A DNA stretch of 64,000 nt from Bathymodiolus japonicus methanotrophic gill symbiont. GTDB taxonomy: Bacteria; Pseudomonadota; Gammaproteobacteria; Methylococcales; Methylomonadaceae. The translations under genes and the position numbers were made by a program. Shown in pieces: positions 41,409 through 52,018 of this stretch (positions within the stretch are counted from its first letter, which is position 1; the number at the start of each line of letters is the position of its first letter). The notes beneath the pieces were generated by a model that searched no databases, was not told the origin of the DNA, and was given only the letters and a program-made list of their open reading frames with translations. Location: NCBI RefSeq assembly GCF_019721995.1, contig NZ_BLYC01000013.1, positions 33,400-97,399 of the forward strand. Direction: 5' to 3'.

Positions 41409-42493
41409 TCTCAGCCGCTGCACATATTGAACTAGATATAACGGCTTTGCGCCATAATGTTGCTAAAGTGCGCGAACTTGCTCCTGGTGCAAAGCTAATG
41501 GCAGTGATTAAGGCCAATGCCTATGGGCATGGTTTAATTACAGTTGCTAATTACTTGGCAGCACAAGTGGATGCATTTGTAGTGGCGCGTATTGATGCGG
41601 CGCTCAGCTTGCGTGAAGCTGGAGTTCAAACGAAAATTCTAGTGTTACAGGGGGTTTCCCAAACAGATGAGCTTGAATTACTGCAACGCTATCAATTCGA
41701 GGCTGTTATACACTCTGAGTCGCAAGTAAATTTACTGGAAGCTTCAGATATAGAAGCGCCAATTACGGGTTGGCTGAAAATTGATACTGGTATGAATCGT
41801 TTAGGCATACACCCTGAACAGTTTGCAGCTGTACTGAAACGTCTGCAACGATGCAAAAGTGTGCAGGCTGAAATCAACTTTATGACGCATTTTGCGAATG
41901 CAGATGATAGGCTGGACAATAAAACAAGTCGGCAACTACAGTTGTTTAATGACACGACAAAAAACTATTCTGGCGAAAAAACCAGCGCTAATTCGGCCGC
42001 TATTATCGCCTGGCCAGAGGCGCACCAGGAATGGGTCAGACCTGGATTAATGCTGTACGGCGCTTCGCCACTATTAAAGCAGACGGCTGAGCAGTTAGAT
42101 TTACAGCCTGTTATGAGTTTATATTCGCGGCTAATTGCAATCAAATCAGTTAAAGCGGGGGATACTGTAGGCTATGGCGGAACCTGGCAGGCTGCAAAGG
42201 ACTCGAGCATTGGCATCATATCCATAGGTTATGGCGATGGCTATCCGCGTTATGCAAAGCAGGGAACACCGGTATTAATCAATAATCGGCGTGTGCCATT
42301 AATTGGCCGGGTGTCTATGGATATGATTTCGGTTGATTTAACCGGGCATACTGAAATAAAGTCAGGTGACCAGGTAATGTTATGGGGCGATGGCTTGCCA
42401 GTAGAAGAGATAGCCGAGTGTGCGGGCACGATTCCCTATACGTTACTATGTGGTATTACCCGGCGAGTGCAGGTGATAGTTAAGGATAAGTGA
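41405..42493 (+). CDS. alr: Alanine racemase
   Basis: 362-residue PLP enzyme making D-alanine for peptidoglycan. The PLP lysine is K36 in MAVIKANAYGHG. The opposing catalytic Tyr is in IGYGDGYPR near residue 260. VSMDM and the C-terminal CGITRRV are present. The GTG start overlaps the dnaB stop by four bases, the common dnaB-alr arrangement. Confidence 0.96.
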   Translation: MISAAAHIELDITALRHNVAKVRELAPGAKLMAVIKANAYGHGLITVANYLAAQVDAFVVARIDAALSLREAGVQTKILVLQGVSQTDELELLQRYQFEAVIHSESQVNLLEASDIEAPITGWLKIDTGMNRLGIHPEQFAAVLKRLQRCKSVQAEINFMTHFANADDRLDNKTSRQLQLFNDTTKNYSGEKTSANSAAIIAWPEAHQEWVRPGLMLYGASPLLKQTAEQLDLQPVMSLYSRLIAIKSVKAGDTVGYGGTWQAAKDSSIGIISIGYGDGYPRYAKQGTPVLINNRRVPLIGRVSMDMISVDLTGHTEIKSGDQVMLWGDGLPVEEIAECAGTIPYTLLCGITRRVQVIVKDK

Positions 42494-42642
42494 AGCCTGG
42501 TTTGTTCCAGGTGCTTAAGCCTGCGGGGCTAAAGGCCTCGCTTCCAGAAAAATGTGATAATGGTCGGTATTGGTGTAGTGAAGTAGTCGATTAATAGACA
42601 GATAACAGGACATTGAGAGAAATGCAGAAGATAACTCTAACA

Positions 42643-42794
42643 CTCGATGTTCAAGTTTTCAGCTATAACTGGGCTAAGAAAAGTAAATTTTTCCGGTTTT
42701 GTTTTATAAGTGATTGATTTACAATGATGTTGATGCTTTCTTTGTCAGTAAAATTATCAATAAAATCAATCAGTTAAAAAACTTGAACATCGAG
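42643..42794. mobile_element. MITE-2 copy 3 (152 bp)
   Basis: CTCGATGTTCAAG ends; TAACA duplications at 42638-42642 and 42795-42799. It abuts the left tip of IS-gamma copy 3, so it inserted at the very edge of that IS or vice versa. Confidence 0.93.
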
Positions 42795-42799
42795 TAACA

Positions 42800-43637
42800 C
42801 TGAAGTTTCTTAAGAAATTCATCAAGCAACCATTCGCAATAAAACGGCTACCACCGAATTTACAGGGGAGCTGCTGTATTTGGGGCAAACCCTTTCAAAA
42901 TCCGGATCCAAAGCCGCTTCGGCAATGATGCGGCGGATATCTGAAAATGCGAAACTGGCTCGCCCCTTCACTTTGTGCCGACGTTCCGGATCGGTTTTTA
43001 AACGATCCGCGTAAATCCACGTCAGCGTTGTTGCCATCATACAGAAGTTCAAATGGTTGGTCACTGCCTGCGCATTTCGACACTGACTTTTCTGACTCCC
43101 TATGTCTTGCTTGAGCTCTTTGAACCCGGATTCTATTTTCCATCGCGCACCATAATACTCAATAATCTGTGTGACGGATAAACTTAGATCGGTCGTAAAC
43201 AAAGCAATCCACTGTGTGCGACGAAACACCCAGACAACCTGAACGGGTCGTTTCAATGTTTTCAGCATGACAACGCGACTATAAGCCCTGACTTCACGCT
43301 GTTTTCCATAGAGATTCACGGTATACGATCGGGCCTTTTGTTGTACTTTTTTTGCCATGTCTGTGGCTGCCCCCAGACGCTGCCCGTACTTTTTATTCCG
43401 CCCCCTCTGCTTGGGTTTTCTTTTTTCTGGACGATCGTACAGTACATTATTGCACCTTAACCTAGAGAGAATATTAAACTGGCTTCCGATAGCTTTGTAA
43501 ACAGGCTTCCATAGGCCATTGTTGCCAAACCAGCTATCAGTGACTGTCAATATCGGAGCGGTGGAAAAATGTTCTGCAATTGCAATCAGCATTTGAGCCG
43601 CCTGAGTCATCGTGGTCTGGAAAGGAAGGACTTCCCC
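42800..43637 (-). mobile_element. IS-gamma copy 3, cut at element A5
   Basis: Left tip CTGAAGTTTCTTAAG. Sequence follows IS-gamma up to about 43637, where element A5 starts. After A5 the sequence is M48 peptidase, not IS, so the rest of the IS is missing. Recombination between two A elements is the likely cause. Confidence 0.88.
42822..43610 (-). pseudogene. IS-gamma transposase, N-terminus missing
   Basis: 262 C-terminal residues are open without frameshift, including VTDSWFGNNGLWKPV and YYGARWKIESGFKELKQ. The first catalytic Asp region, which should lie beyond A5, is absent. Inactive. Confidence 0.87.
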
Positions 43638-43917
43638 CGCTGAAAATCATGGAAACGGAGCTTAGCGAAGTGGTGATTTTTAGTCCCTGATAGGCGACAG
43701 GGCAATTCGCTGATTCGACGTGTGCTAGCAGCACGCGAGAGGAGCAAGAATTGCATTCCGAATAGCCGTCCAGCCAGTGAGGAAGTAATGACGAAGCGGC
43801 TTTTGTGCGTAGTCGTTGCGGACGCAGGGCGCTCAGGGCATCTCCCATCCGCTGCGTAGGTGAACGAATTATGGCGACAGGAGTCCCGGAATTTCGTGAG
43901 GTAGCATGGCGCGCCTG
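43638..43917 (+). mobile_element. Element A, copy A5 (280 bp)
   Basis: Left flank CCCC in IS-gamma copy 3; right flank TCTA in the M48 peptidase remnant. The two flanks come from different sequences, so this copy marks a recombination junction. Confidence 0.93.
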
Positions 43918-44076
43918 TCTAGCCAGTGTCGTGTCTGGTACAGGGTCACTGCTTAACTCTGCAATTCTTGCGCCTTATAACCGAGAGCAGGAAAATGATG
44001 CAGATGCGATAGGGCAGTTACTTGCTATTAAAGCCGGCTGGAATCCAGATGGTATTACCCATTTTCTTAGCACGCT

Positions 44077-44356
44077 CGCTGAAGATCATGGAAACGTAGC
44101 TTAGCGAAGTGGTGATTTTTAGTCCCTGATAGGCGACAGGGCAATTCGCTGATTCGACGTGTGCTAGCAGCACGCGAGAGGAGCAAGAATTGCATTCCGA
44201 ATAGCCGTCCAGCCAGTGAGGTAGTAATGACGAAGCGGCTTTTGTGCGTAGTCGTTGCGGACGCAGGGCGTTCAGGGCATCTCCCATCCGCTGCGTAGGT
44301 GAACGAATTATGGCGACAGGAGTCCCGGAATTTCGTGAGGTAGCATGGCGCGCCTG
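44077..44356 (+). mobile_element. Element A, copy A6 (280 bp)
   Basis: In the M48 remnant between CGCT and AGAT, sense to it. Start variant CGCTGAAGATCATGG; one base differs in the hairpin stem. Confidence 0.93.
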
Positions 44357-44583
44357 AGATCGCGAAACTGCCCGGAAAGGGGAAGAGGAGGAGTTCGCTT
44401 TTCTTGCGACGCACCCGTCTACACCTAAGCGAGTTAAAGCCACTGAAACAAGAGCGGCTGAGCTTAAAGCGGATGGCAGTATCAGTCAGCAAAAAAACTC
44501 AGCGGTCAAAAATCATAAGGCTTTTCTGAGCATGCTTAATGGCTTAATTGTCGGTGCAGATGTTAAACAAGGTATTTTTATTA

Positions 44584-46114
44584 CTCGATGTTCAAGTTTT
44601 TGATATTGAGAAGGTAAAATCAGGTATTCTGAGGTTGTTGTAATTTTATCGGTGTAAGCCCATGTTAATGAATGCCCCAGCCACCTTTATCCAGAGCTAT
44701 ATTGACGATTTAAATGATGCGCTCAATCAGCTAAAACCCGGAGCCGCTTTGACACGGATTCAAGCCGCTTGGTTGGGCACTTGTTTAACGGGCATACTGC
44801 TAATGAACTCTGTTTGCTGGGCTAAGTTTGAGCGAGCAAGCCTTGGAGATTGCAAAGTAGCCGCATTATCCTGGGTGTTTCGTAAAGCAAGTATACCCTG
44901 GGACTGGTTGCTACGGGTGAGTGTGGTCTTAATTTTAAAACGTTATGGCATTACTGAAGGTGTGTTGGCCTTTGATGAATCAGACCGAGCACGATCTAAG
45001 TCTACAAAACGTATTTATAAGGTTTACAAGCAGAAACACAAAGGCTCCGGCGGGTATGTTAATGGACAAACGATAGTATTATTGCTGCTAGTTACCTCAT
45101 CCATTACAGTGCCTGTCGGTTTTTTCTTTTATATGCCGGATCCAGCCTTAAAGCAGTGGGATAAAGAAGATAAACGGTTGAAAAAGAGCGGTATAGCAAA
45201 AAAAGATCGGCCTATTAAGCCTGAACGTGACAGTGCCTACCCGACCAAAACAGAGATTGCATTAGGCTTATTAAAAGAGTTTAAAGTTGCGCATAGCCTG
45301 ATTAAAATTAAAGGCGTACTGGCTGATGCGCTGTATGGTGAAAAAGCCTTTATGGACGAAGCCGCTAAAGAATCTGGAGGCTCGCAGGTGATTAGCCAAT
45401 TACGTAAAAACCAAAATATTGAATATAGAGGTAGAATAAGGTCAGTCGAGAGCTACTTTAATTCGATTAACAAAGGCATTGATCAGATAATACGTGTACG
45501 TGGCGGAAAAGAGATTAAAGTGACTGTCAGCAGTGCACGATTAAAGGTGAGTTCACACAGTAAAAAACTCTTTGTCATTGCCTTAAAATATGACGGTGAA
45601 AACGACTATCGCTATTTAGTGGCGACAGACCTGACTTGGCGCACACAAGATATTATTCAAGCCTATACGTTGAGATGGCTGATTGAGGTTTTCTTTGAGG
45701 ACTGGAAGCTTTATGAAGGATGGGGGCGTGAGGCCAAACAATTAGATGAAGAGGGATCAAGCCGTGGCCTGATTCTGAGTCTTTTGTTTGACCATTGCCT
45801 TCTCCTTCACCCAGAGCAAATAGCCCGCATTGAAAGCAAACTACCTGCGTATACCGTAGGAAGCTTACAGCGCAAGTCTCAAATGGATGTACTGCTTGAG
45901 TTCATCACGTCATTGCTAGAGTTTCCAGATCCTGGTGATAAGCTGAAAGAGTTAGGTGAATTAATAAAGGATGTGTTTCAACTGATGCCATCAGGAAAAC
46001 ATATGATTGGCAGAGATTTAGGGCGCTTAGAGCCAACACCATCATTAAAGTATTGTTCTGCTGGGTGAAGGTAAGAGTTTGATGGCAATGGGATGGAAAA
46101 ACTTGAACATCGAG
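44584..46114 (+). mobile_element. IS-alpha copy 4, intact (1531 bp)
   Basis: Perfect 18-bp inverted repeats CTCGATGTTCAAGTTTTT. The 5-bp duplication is TATTA (44579-44583 and 46115-46119). No small elements inside. This is the reference copy of the family and is potentially active. Confidence 0.96.
44662..46068 (+). CDS. IS-alpha transposase, intact (IS4 family)
   Basis: 468 residues. VLAFDESDRARSK carries the first catalytic Asp; KGVLADALYGEKAF carries the second; YTLRWLIEVFFEDWKLYEGW is the Y-x2-R-x3-E-x6-K signature of IS4-type enzymes. A Lys-rich insert (KQWDKEDKRLKKSGIAKK) lies between the first two Asp residues. Full length with both IS ends present, so it probably supplies transposase for the defective IS-alpha copies and the 152-bp MITE-2. 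Confidence 0.95.
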   Translation: MLMNAPATFIQSYIDDLNDALNQLKPGAALTRIQAAWLGTCLTGILLMNSVCWAKFERASLGDCKVAALSWVFRKASIPWDWLLRVSVVLILKRYGITEGVLAFDESDRARSKSTKRIYKVYKQKHKGSGGYVNGQTIVLLLLVTSSITVPVGFFFYMPDPALKQWDKEDKRLKKSGIAKKDRPIKPERDSAYPTKTEIALGLLKEFKVAHSLIKIKGVLADALYGEKAFMDEAAKESGGSQVISQLRKNQNIEYRGRIRSVESYFNSINKGIDQIIRVRGGKEIKVTVSSARLKVSSHSKKLFVIALKYDGENDYRYLVATDLTWRTQDIIQAYTLRWLIEVFFEDWKLYEGWGREAKQLDEEGSSRGLILSLLFDHCLLLHPEQIARIESKLPAYTVGSLQRKSQMDVLLEFITSLLEFPDPGDKLKELGELIKDVFQLMPSGKHMIGRDLGRLEPTPSLKYCSAG

Positions 46115-46799
46115 TATTAACCAAGTGTTTCTGCATCCAGTAATGAAAATAGGCCTGAATTTTCCTGCTGACTGGGAAACCACCAACCAGTCACAATATG
46201 TCGCCGCGGTAACAAAACAGCAAGATGCATTTATAATTCTGCAGTTGCAGGGCGAGGGTGATGATCCTGTTCAGGCTGCATACGAATTTCTTAATGAAGC
46301 GAACCTGGCTGGCCAAACGGTTAATAAACTTACTATTGGTGGATTTCCTGCCAGCCAGACACATATTAATAGTCGTAGGCAAAAGTCCTCAGTGACCTAG
46401 ATTGCCTTTGATAAGCAGATGTTTCGTTTGATTACGGTCAATAAACAAGCTGGCGCAAAAACCAGTTCGGCGATTAACGAGTCAATAGCATCTTTCCATC
46501 GCTTAACGGCAAAAGAAAAGGCGGCAATTCATCAGCAAAGATTACGTATTATCCCTGCCAGGTTAGGCGAGACTCTGACCGCATTTTTGGAAAGAGCAGG
46601 CAGTGACTGGGATAAAGAGAGCTGTGCAATAGCCAATAACCTGGAAACTGGTGTTAAGCTTAAAAAAGGGCAGTTGATTAAGGTGGTGATTTCTGAACCG
46701 TTTTAATACTGGTCGTTCTTTATATGAGGCCTTGTGACGATTTTGTTCTTGAAACATTCAATAGCATTTATAAACAAGCGGGATGGAGGTAAATATAGT

Positions 46800-47002
46800 A
46801 TGAAATATGCCGTTGTTATTGAAAAGACCGAATCAAATTTCCGGCTTTTGTTCCAGATCATCCTGGGTGTGTTGCAACAGGCGTAACTATTGAAGAGTAG
46901 ATCCGCGAGGTAATCAAGTTTCATATTGAAGGTATGCGACAAGCTGGAGAAAGCGACTCTCAATTAAGCAGTTCTGTTGACCATATTAAAGTCATTGCAT
47001 AA
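46800..47002 (+). pseudogene. hicB: HicB-like antitoxin, frameshift and stop
   Basis: Starts MKYAVVIEKTESNF after a GGAGG site. A frameshift near 46845 moves the gene to a second frame reading PAFVPDHPGCVATGVTIEE, then a TAG, then IREVIKFHIEGMRQAGESD and SSSVDHIKVIA to the stop at 47002. This is the HicB pattern. No hicA is recognisable beside it. Nonfunctional. Confidence 0.78.
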
Positions 47003-47262
47003 CTGGGGCGAGGATCCCTTAGCTTTGATGAGGCTAGACATATTCCCTTACTACCTGACCTGACCTGAGATGAACTAATGATGCTTTGAGTGCGCCTTAC
47101 TCTCGACAAAAATCAGTTCATTATATTTTCCGCATCCGTGACCGCGTGAAGTATATCTGCAGGCTAGTCATTTGTTACGAAATAATGCAAGCGCCCTTCC
47201 ATATTCCATTGCTTGTGTTACCCAGTATAATAGCGAGCAAATAAATCCATTATCCAGGCAAT
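47003..47262. other. Intergenic region upstream of queC
   Basis: 260 bases with no gene recognised. The last 60 bases include TATAAT-like sequence (near 47226) and could hold the queC promoter. No preQ1 riboswitch-like structure was identified by eye. Confidence 0.4.
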
Positions 47263-47952
47263 ATGACAAAAAAAGCGATTATTTTATTATCGGGAGGGCT
47301 AGACTCGGTAACTGTGCTAGCGATGGCAAAACAGCAAGCTTATCAAATCTATGCCTTGAGCTTTGACTATGGGCAAAAGCATAATGCAGAACTTGTTTCA
47401 GCCAGGAAAATAGCCCAAGATTATCAAGTTATTGAGCACAAGATTATTAAGCTTGGGCTCGGTTCGATTGGTGGCTCTGCTTTAACGGATAATGCGCTGA
47501 TAGTGCCTGTTACTCCGCAGCAAGGTATTCCTGTGACCTATGTGCCGGCCAGAAATACGGTTTTTTTATCCTTCGCGCTTGGTTGGGCGGAGGTGCTGGA
47601 TGCACAGGATATTTTTATCGGTGTGAACGCGGTTGATTATTCTGGTTATCCTGATTGCCGACCTCAATTTATTGAGGCGTTTCAGGCGCTGGCAAATGTT
47701 GCCACTAAGGCTGGTGTAGAAGGGCATAAAATTGAAATTCATGCGCCACTTATTCATCTAAGTAAAAGTGAAATCATACAGCGAGGCATAGAGTTACAGG
47801 TTGATTATGCACACACTGTCTCCTGTTATGCTGCAAGCCCAGAGGGACTAGCTTGTGGTGAGTGTGATGCCTGCCGGCTAAAACAAGCGGGTTTTGCCGA
47901 AGCGGGAGTGGCTGATCCTACGCGCTATCAGGCTGGGAATGTAGCTGAATAG
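47263..47952 (+). CDS. queC: 7-cyano-7-deazaguanine synthase
   Basis: 229 residues. Converts 7-carboxy-7-deazaguanine to preQ0 with ATP and ammonia. The PP-loop is SGGLDS near residue 9. [11 protein letters not shown] and [13 protein letters not shown] follow. The zinc cluster at the C-terminus is [20 protein letters not shown]. Length is standard. It supplies the same pathway that Tgt (9334) completes. Confidence 0.97.
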   Translation: MTKKAIILLSGGLDSVTVLAMAKQQAYQIYALSFDYGQKHNAELVSARKIAQDYQVIEHKIIKLGLGSIGGSALTDNALIVPVTPQQGIPVTYVPARNTVFLSFALGWAEVLDAQDIFIGVNAVDYSGYPDCRPQFIEAFQALANVATKAGVEGHKIEIHAPLIHLSKSEIIQRGIELQVDYAHTVSCYAASPEGLACGECDACRLKQAGFAEAGVADPTRYQAGNVAE

Positions 47953-48026
47953 ACACTGTTTAGAATGACTAAAGTGCTGGGTGCGGATGCTATAATTGCG
48001 TACTTAGCTGGTAAAGGAATGGCAAT

Positions 48027-49247
48027 ATGATAGAAGAATATGATGTGATCATTGTTGGCGGCGGCATGGTCGGCGCGACGGTTGCTTGCGCACTGGGTGA
48101 TAGTGACTTAAAGGTGGCATTAATAGAGCAGAATATGCCTGAAGCATTTTCTCCTGAACAGGCGCATGATTTACGTGTCTCAGCTTTAAGCATAGCCTCG
48201 CAGCAGATTTTGCAAACTATTGGCGCGTGGGATGCTGTGCTGACTATGCGTGTGTGTCCGTTTAAGCGCATGCGCGTATGGGAAACTGCGGGTGATACCG
48301 AATTTAATAGTGATGCCATTGATTATGATGCACTGGGATATATCGTAGAGAACCGGGTTACTCAGTTAGCTTTATTGCAAAGGGTGCAGACGTTTTCCAA
48401 TATAAAATTTCTCTGTCCCGCTAAGATTAAGCAAATTTATTATGACGGCGCTAAAGGCAGTGTAGAACTCGATGACGGGCAGGTATTATCAGCTAAAGTC
48501 ATGGTCGGTGCTGATGGCGGACAGTCAAGATTAAGGCAAACAGTTGGGCTGGGTGTGACTAGCTGGGACTATCAGCAGCATGCGATGGTGATTTATGTCG
48601 CAACTGACTACGAGCAGCAGGATATTACCTGGCAACGCTTTGTCCCCACTGGCCCGCAAGCTTTTTTACCTTTAACCGGGAATTACGGCTCGATAGTCTG
48701 GTATAACACGCCGGGTGAAGTGCGCCGCTTAAAGGCGTTAACGGATGCTGAATTACTGGCCGAATTAACGGCAACTTTTCCAGACTGTTTGGGCAAAATC
48801 GATAAGATTCTGGGTGTTGCAAGCTTCCCATTAAAGCGCCAGCATGCGCAGGAATATGTAAAACAAGGTATTGCATTAGTTGGCGATGCCGCGCATATGA
48901 TTAATCCACTGGCCGGTCAGGGCGTGAACATCGGCTTGCTGGATGCAGCTATGCTGGCAGAGGTGCTGATTGAGGCAAATAATAAAGGCAAGAATATTGC
49001 TGATCTGGCGGTGCTTAAGCGCTACGAGCGTTTGCGGCGCAATGAAAACCTGAAGATGATGACGGTGATGGACTTGTTTTACCGTACTTTTAGTAATCAA
49101 GTGATGCCGATCAAGTTTCTGAGAAATTTAGGCCTGGGTCTGGCTGAGCGCATTACCCCGCTTAAAAATTTAGTGATGCGTGGTGCAATGGGCCTGGAAG
49201 GCCGTTTGCCGAAATTAGCTAAAGGTGAAGCGATTATTCATGAATAA
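48027..49247 (+). CDS. UbiH/UbiF/VisC-family FAD monooxygenase
   Basis: 406-residue flavoprotein hydroxylase of ubiquinone biosynthesis. The N-terminal dinucleotide-binding motif is VGGGMVGATVACAL, the DG motif is VGADGGQSRLR, and the FAD ribityl motif is ALVGDAAHMINPLAGQGVNIGLLDA. The family includes UbiI, UbiH and UbiF, which hydroxylate different ring carbons; the sequence alone does not decide which. It overlaps the next gene by 8 bases. Confidence 0.92.
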   Translation: MIEEYDVIIVGGGMVGATVACALGDSDLKVALIEQNMPEAFSPEQAHDLRVSALSIASQQILQTIGAWDAVLTMRVCPFKRMRVWETAGDTEFNSDAIDYDALGYIVENRVTQLALLQRVQTFSNIKFLCPAKIKQIYYDGAKGSVELDDGQVLSAKVMVGADGGQSRLRQTVGLGVTSWDYQQHAMVIYVATDYEQQDITWQRFVPTGPQAFLPLTGNYGSIVWYNTPGEVRRLKALTDAELLAELTATFPDCLGKIDKILGVASFPLKRQHAQEYVKQGIALVGDAAHMINPLAGQGVNIGLLDAAMLAEVLIEANNKGKNIADLAVLKRYERLRRNENLKMMTVMDLFYRTFSNQVMPIKFLRNLGLGLAERITPLKNLVMRGAMGLEGRLPKLAKGEAIIHE

Positions 49248-50004
49248 TTCGATTGCCTTTAGGGCGCTGTTCTTTAAAGAAATTCGTCGCTTTACCCGTA
49301 TCTGGCCGCAAACTCTATTACCTCCGGCGATTACCACGTCATTATATTTTTTGATTTTTGGCAAGTTGATTGGCGATCGAATCGGCACAGTCAATGGCGT
49401 AAGCTATATGGATTATATCGTGCCTGGAGTGATTTTGATGTCAGTGATCAGCCATTCTTATGCCAATGTCGTATCTTCTTTTTACTCAACGAAATTTCAG
49501 CGCCATATTGAAGAGTTGCTGGTCGCACCGGTGCCTAACTGGGTGATATTAGCGGGTTATATAGGTGGGGGTGTAACGCGAGGTATGCTAGTAGGTTGCG
49601 TGGTAACTGGTATCTCCATGCTGTTTACAGAAATATCTGTTATTAACTGGTGGATTACCGTGAGTGTCTTTGTTTTGACAGCGATACTGTTTTCATTAGC
49701 CGGTTTTGTGAATGCCATTTTCGCTGATAGTTTTGATGATATTTCTATTATTCCCAACTTTGTGCTGACACCTCTTAGTTACCTGGGCGGGGTGTTTTAT
49801 TCTGTCTCAATGCTGCCAGAAATCTGGCAGAAAATTGCCCTGGGTAATCCTATTCTGTATATGATTAACACGTTTCGTTATGGCCTAATTGGAATTTCAG
49901 ATATTGATGTCATGACTGCCATGTTCATCATCATTGGTTTTATTTTATTTTTAGTTGTTTTTTGTTTATTTTTATTGGCTAAAGGGGTGGGGATTAAGCA
50001 ATAG
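49240..50004 (+). CDS. ABC-2 type transporter permease (YadH-like)
   Basis: 254 residues with six hydrophobic segments. The start MNNSIAFRALFFKEIRRF is typical of the YadH/NodJ permease group, and the ATG lies inside the last codons of the hydroxylase gene. The conserved LTPLSYLGGVFYSVSMLP loop precedes the last helices. The partner ATPase (YadG-like) is normally adjacent but is not in the window; IS-alpha copy 5 begins 9 bases after the stop. Substrate unknown. Confidence 0.88.
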   Translation: MNNSIAFRALFFKEIRRFTRIWPQTLLPPAITTSLYFLIFGKLIGDRIGTVNGVSYMDYIVPGVILMSVISHSYANVVSSFYSTKFQRHIEELLVAPVPNWVILAGYIGGGVTRGMLVGCVVTGISMLFTEISVINWWITVSVFVLTAILFSLAGFVNAIFADSFDDISIIPNFVLTPLSYLGGVFYSVSMLPEIWQKIALGNPILYMINTFRYGLIGISDIDVMTAMFIIIGFILFLVVFCLFLLAKGVGIKQ

Positions 50005-50058
50005 GGGTATAACTCGATGTTCAAGTTTTTCCATCCCATTGCCATCAAACTCTTACCT

Positions 50059-51725
50059 TCACCCAGCAGAACAATACTTTAATGATGGTGTTGGCTCTAA
50101 GCGCCCTAAATCTCTGCCAATCATATGTTTTCCTGATGGCATCAGTTGAAACACATCCTTTATTAATTCACCTAACTCTTTCAGCTTATCACCAGGATCT
50201 GGAAACTCTAGCAATGACGTGATGAACTCAAGCAGTACATCCATTTGAGACTTGCGCTGTAAGCTTCCTACGGTATACGCAGGTAGTTTGCTTTCAATGC
50301 GGGCTATTTGCTCTGGGTGAAGGAGAAGGCAATGGTCAAACAAAAGACTCAGAATCAGGCCACGGCTTGATCCCTCTTCATCTAATTGTTTGGCCTCACG
50401 CCCCCATCCTTCATAAAGCTTCCAGTCCTCAAAGAAAACCTCAATCAGCCATCTCAACGTATAGGCTTGAATAATATCTTGTGTGCGCCAAGTCAGGTCT
50501 GTCGCCACTAAATAGCGATAGTCGTTTTCACCCTCATATTTTAAGGCAATGACAAAGCGTTTTTTACTGTGAGAACTCACCTTCAATCGTGCACTGCTGA
50601 CAGTCACTTTAATCTCTTTGCCGCCACGTACACGTATTATCTGATCAATGCCTTTGTTAATCGAATTAAAGTAGCTCTCGACTGACCTTATTCTACCTCT
50701 ATATTCAATATTTTGGTTTTTACGTAATTGGCTAATCACCTGCGAGCCTCCAGATTCTTTAGCGGCTTCGTCCATAAAGGCTTTTTCACCATACAGCGCA
50801 TCAGCCAGTACGCCTTTAATTTTAATCAGGCTATGCGCAACCGCTGTCAGCCCCGGACGGGCTGATAGTCTCCAGAAGGCGCAGGGAAATTTGCCAATCC
50901 GAAGTGCGCGATAGCGCGCGAGGGAGGCTAAAATTTTATCCCGAATAGCCGTAGAGCCATTTGAGGTAGCCATGACTGAGCTGCTTTGTGCTCAGTCTGT
51001 GGCGGACGCAGGGCGGCTGGAGCATCTCCTATTCGCTGCGTAGGTGAACGAATTACGGCGACAGGAGTCCCGGAATTTCGTGAGGTAGCATGGCGCGCCT
51101 GTTTAAACTCTTTTAATAAGCCTAATGCAATCTCTGTTTTGGTCGGGTAGGCACTGTCACGTTCAGGCTTAATAGGCCGATCTTTTTTTGCTATACCGCT
51201 CTTTTTCAACCGTTTATCTTCTTTATCCCACTGCTTTAAGGCTGGATCCGGCATATAAAAGAAAAAACCGACAGGCACTGTAATGGATGAGGTAACTAGC
51301 AGCAATAATACTATCGTTTGTCCATTAACATACCCGCCGGAGCCTTTGTGTTTCTGCTTGTAAACTTTATAAATACGTTTTGTAGACTTAGATCGTGCTC
51401 GGTCTGATTCATCAAAGGCCAACACACCTTCAGTAATGCCATAACGTTTTAAAATTAAGACCACACTCACCCGTAGCAACCAGTCCCAGGGTATACTTGC
51501 TTTACGAAACACCCAGGATAATGCGGCTACTTTGCAGTCTCCAAGGCTTGCTCGCTCAAACTTAGCCCAGCAAACAGAGTTCATTAGCAGTATGCCCGTT
51601 AAACAAGTGCCCAACCAAGCGGCTTGAATCCGTGTCAAAGCGGCTCCGGGTTTTAGCTGATTGAGCGCATCATTTAAATCGTCAATATAGCTTTGGATAA
51701 AGGTGGCTGGGGCATTCATTAACAT
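50059..51725 (-). pseudogene. IS-alpha transposase interrupted by element C3
   Basis: The N-terminal 1-207 or so are read from ATG 51725 to LGLLKEFK. After C3 the frame resumes at VAHSLIKIKGVLADALYGEK and continues through the YREK motif to the normal C-terminus. Apart from the insertion the gene looks sound. Confidence 0.92.
50842..51101 (+). mobile_element. Element C, copy C3 (260 bp)
   Basis: Between CAAC and TTTA of IS-alpha; the empty site near 36412 reads GCGCAACTTTAAAC. Exact, no duplication. Confidence 0.95.
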
Positions 51726-52018
51726 GGGCTTACACCGATAAAATTACAACAACCTCAGAATACCTGATTTTACCTTCTCAATATCAAAAACTTGAACATC
51801 GAGTATAAGTCATGTTTTTACAATTTTCTATGAGCGAGTATGACGTTGTCTTTGCTGATACATCACTATTTACGAAAGCTGGGTAAACACAGCATTTCAG
51901 TTAATGCCACAAGCCATAGGCAAATATAGTATTTTGCAATTAGGGTTAACTCATATAAAATTGAATAGCGAAATGTTATCAATAAACTATTTCATAAATC
52001 AAAATGGAGAATGAGTTC

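Larger units (their letters stand above)
43918..46706 (+). pseudogene. M48-family metallopeptidase remnant (BepA-like, C-terminal half)
   Basis: The pieces are 43918-44076 (APYNREQENDADAIGQLLAI, then GWNPDGI, the third zinc-ligand region of M48), 44357-44583 (FLATHPSTPKRV) and 46115-46706. Removing IS-alpha copy 4 and one TATTA restores the frame KQGIFINQVFLHPVMKI. The end carries the RLRIIPARLGETL...CAIANNL domain seen in periplasmic M48 proteins, but with a TAG at about 46398. The HExxH-bearing N-terminus is gone, replaced by A5 and IS-gamma. Dead gene. Confidence 0.8.
50013..51803 (-). mobile_element. IS-alpha copy 5, containing element C3
   Basis: Perfect CTCGATGTTCAAG ends; TATAA duplications at 50008-50012 and 51804-51808. 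Carries C3 at 50842-51101, antisense to its transposase. Otherwise complete, so it provides empty sites for many element copies elsewhere. Confidence 0.94.

Noticed and set aside
42494..42642. Possible hairpin GCCTGCGGGGCTAAAGGCCTC after alr as a third long palindrome
   Set aside because: Pairing is short and imperfect and it does not match the 60-base palindromes; not enough to call a repeat.
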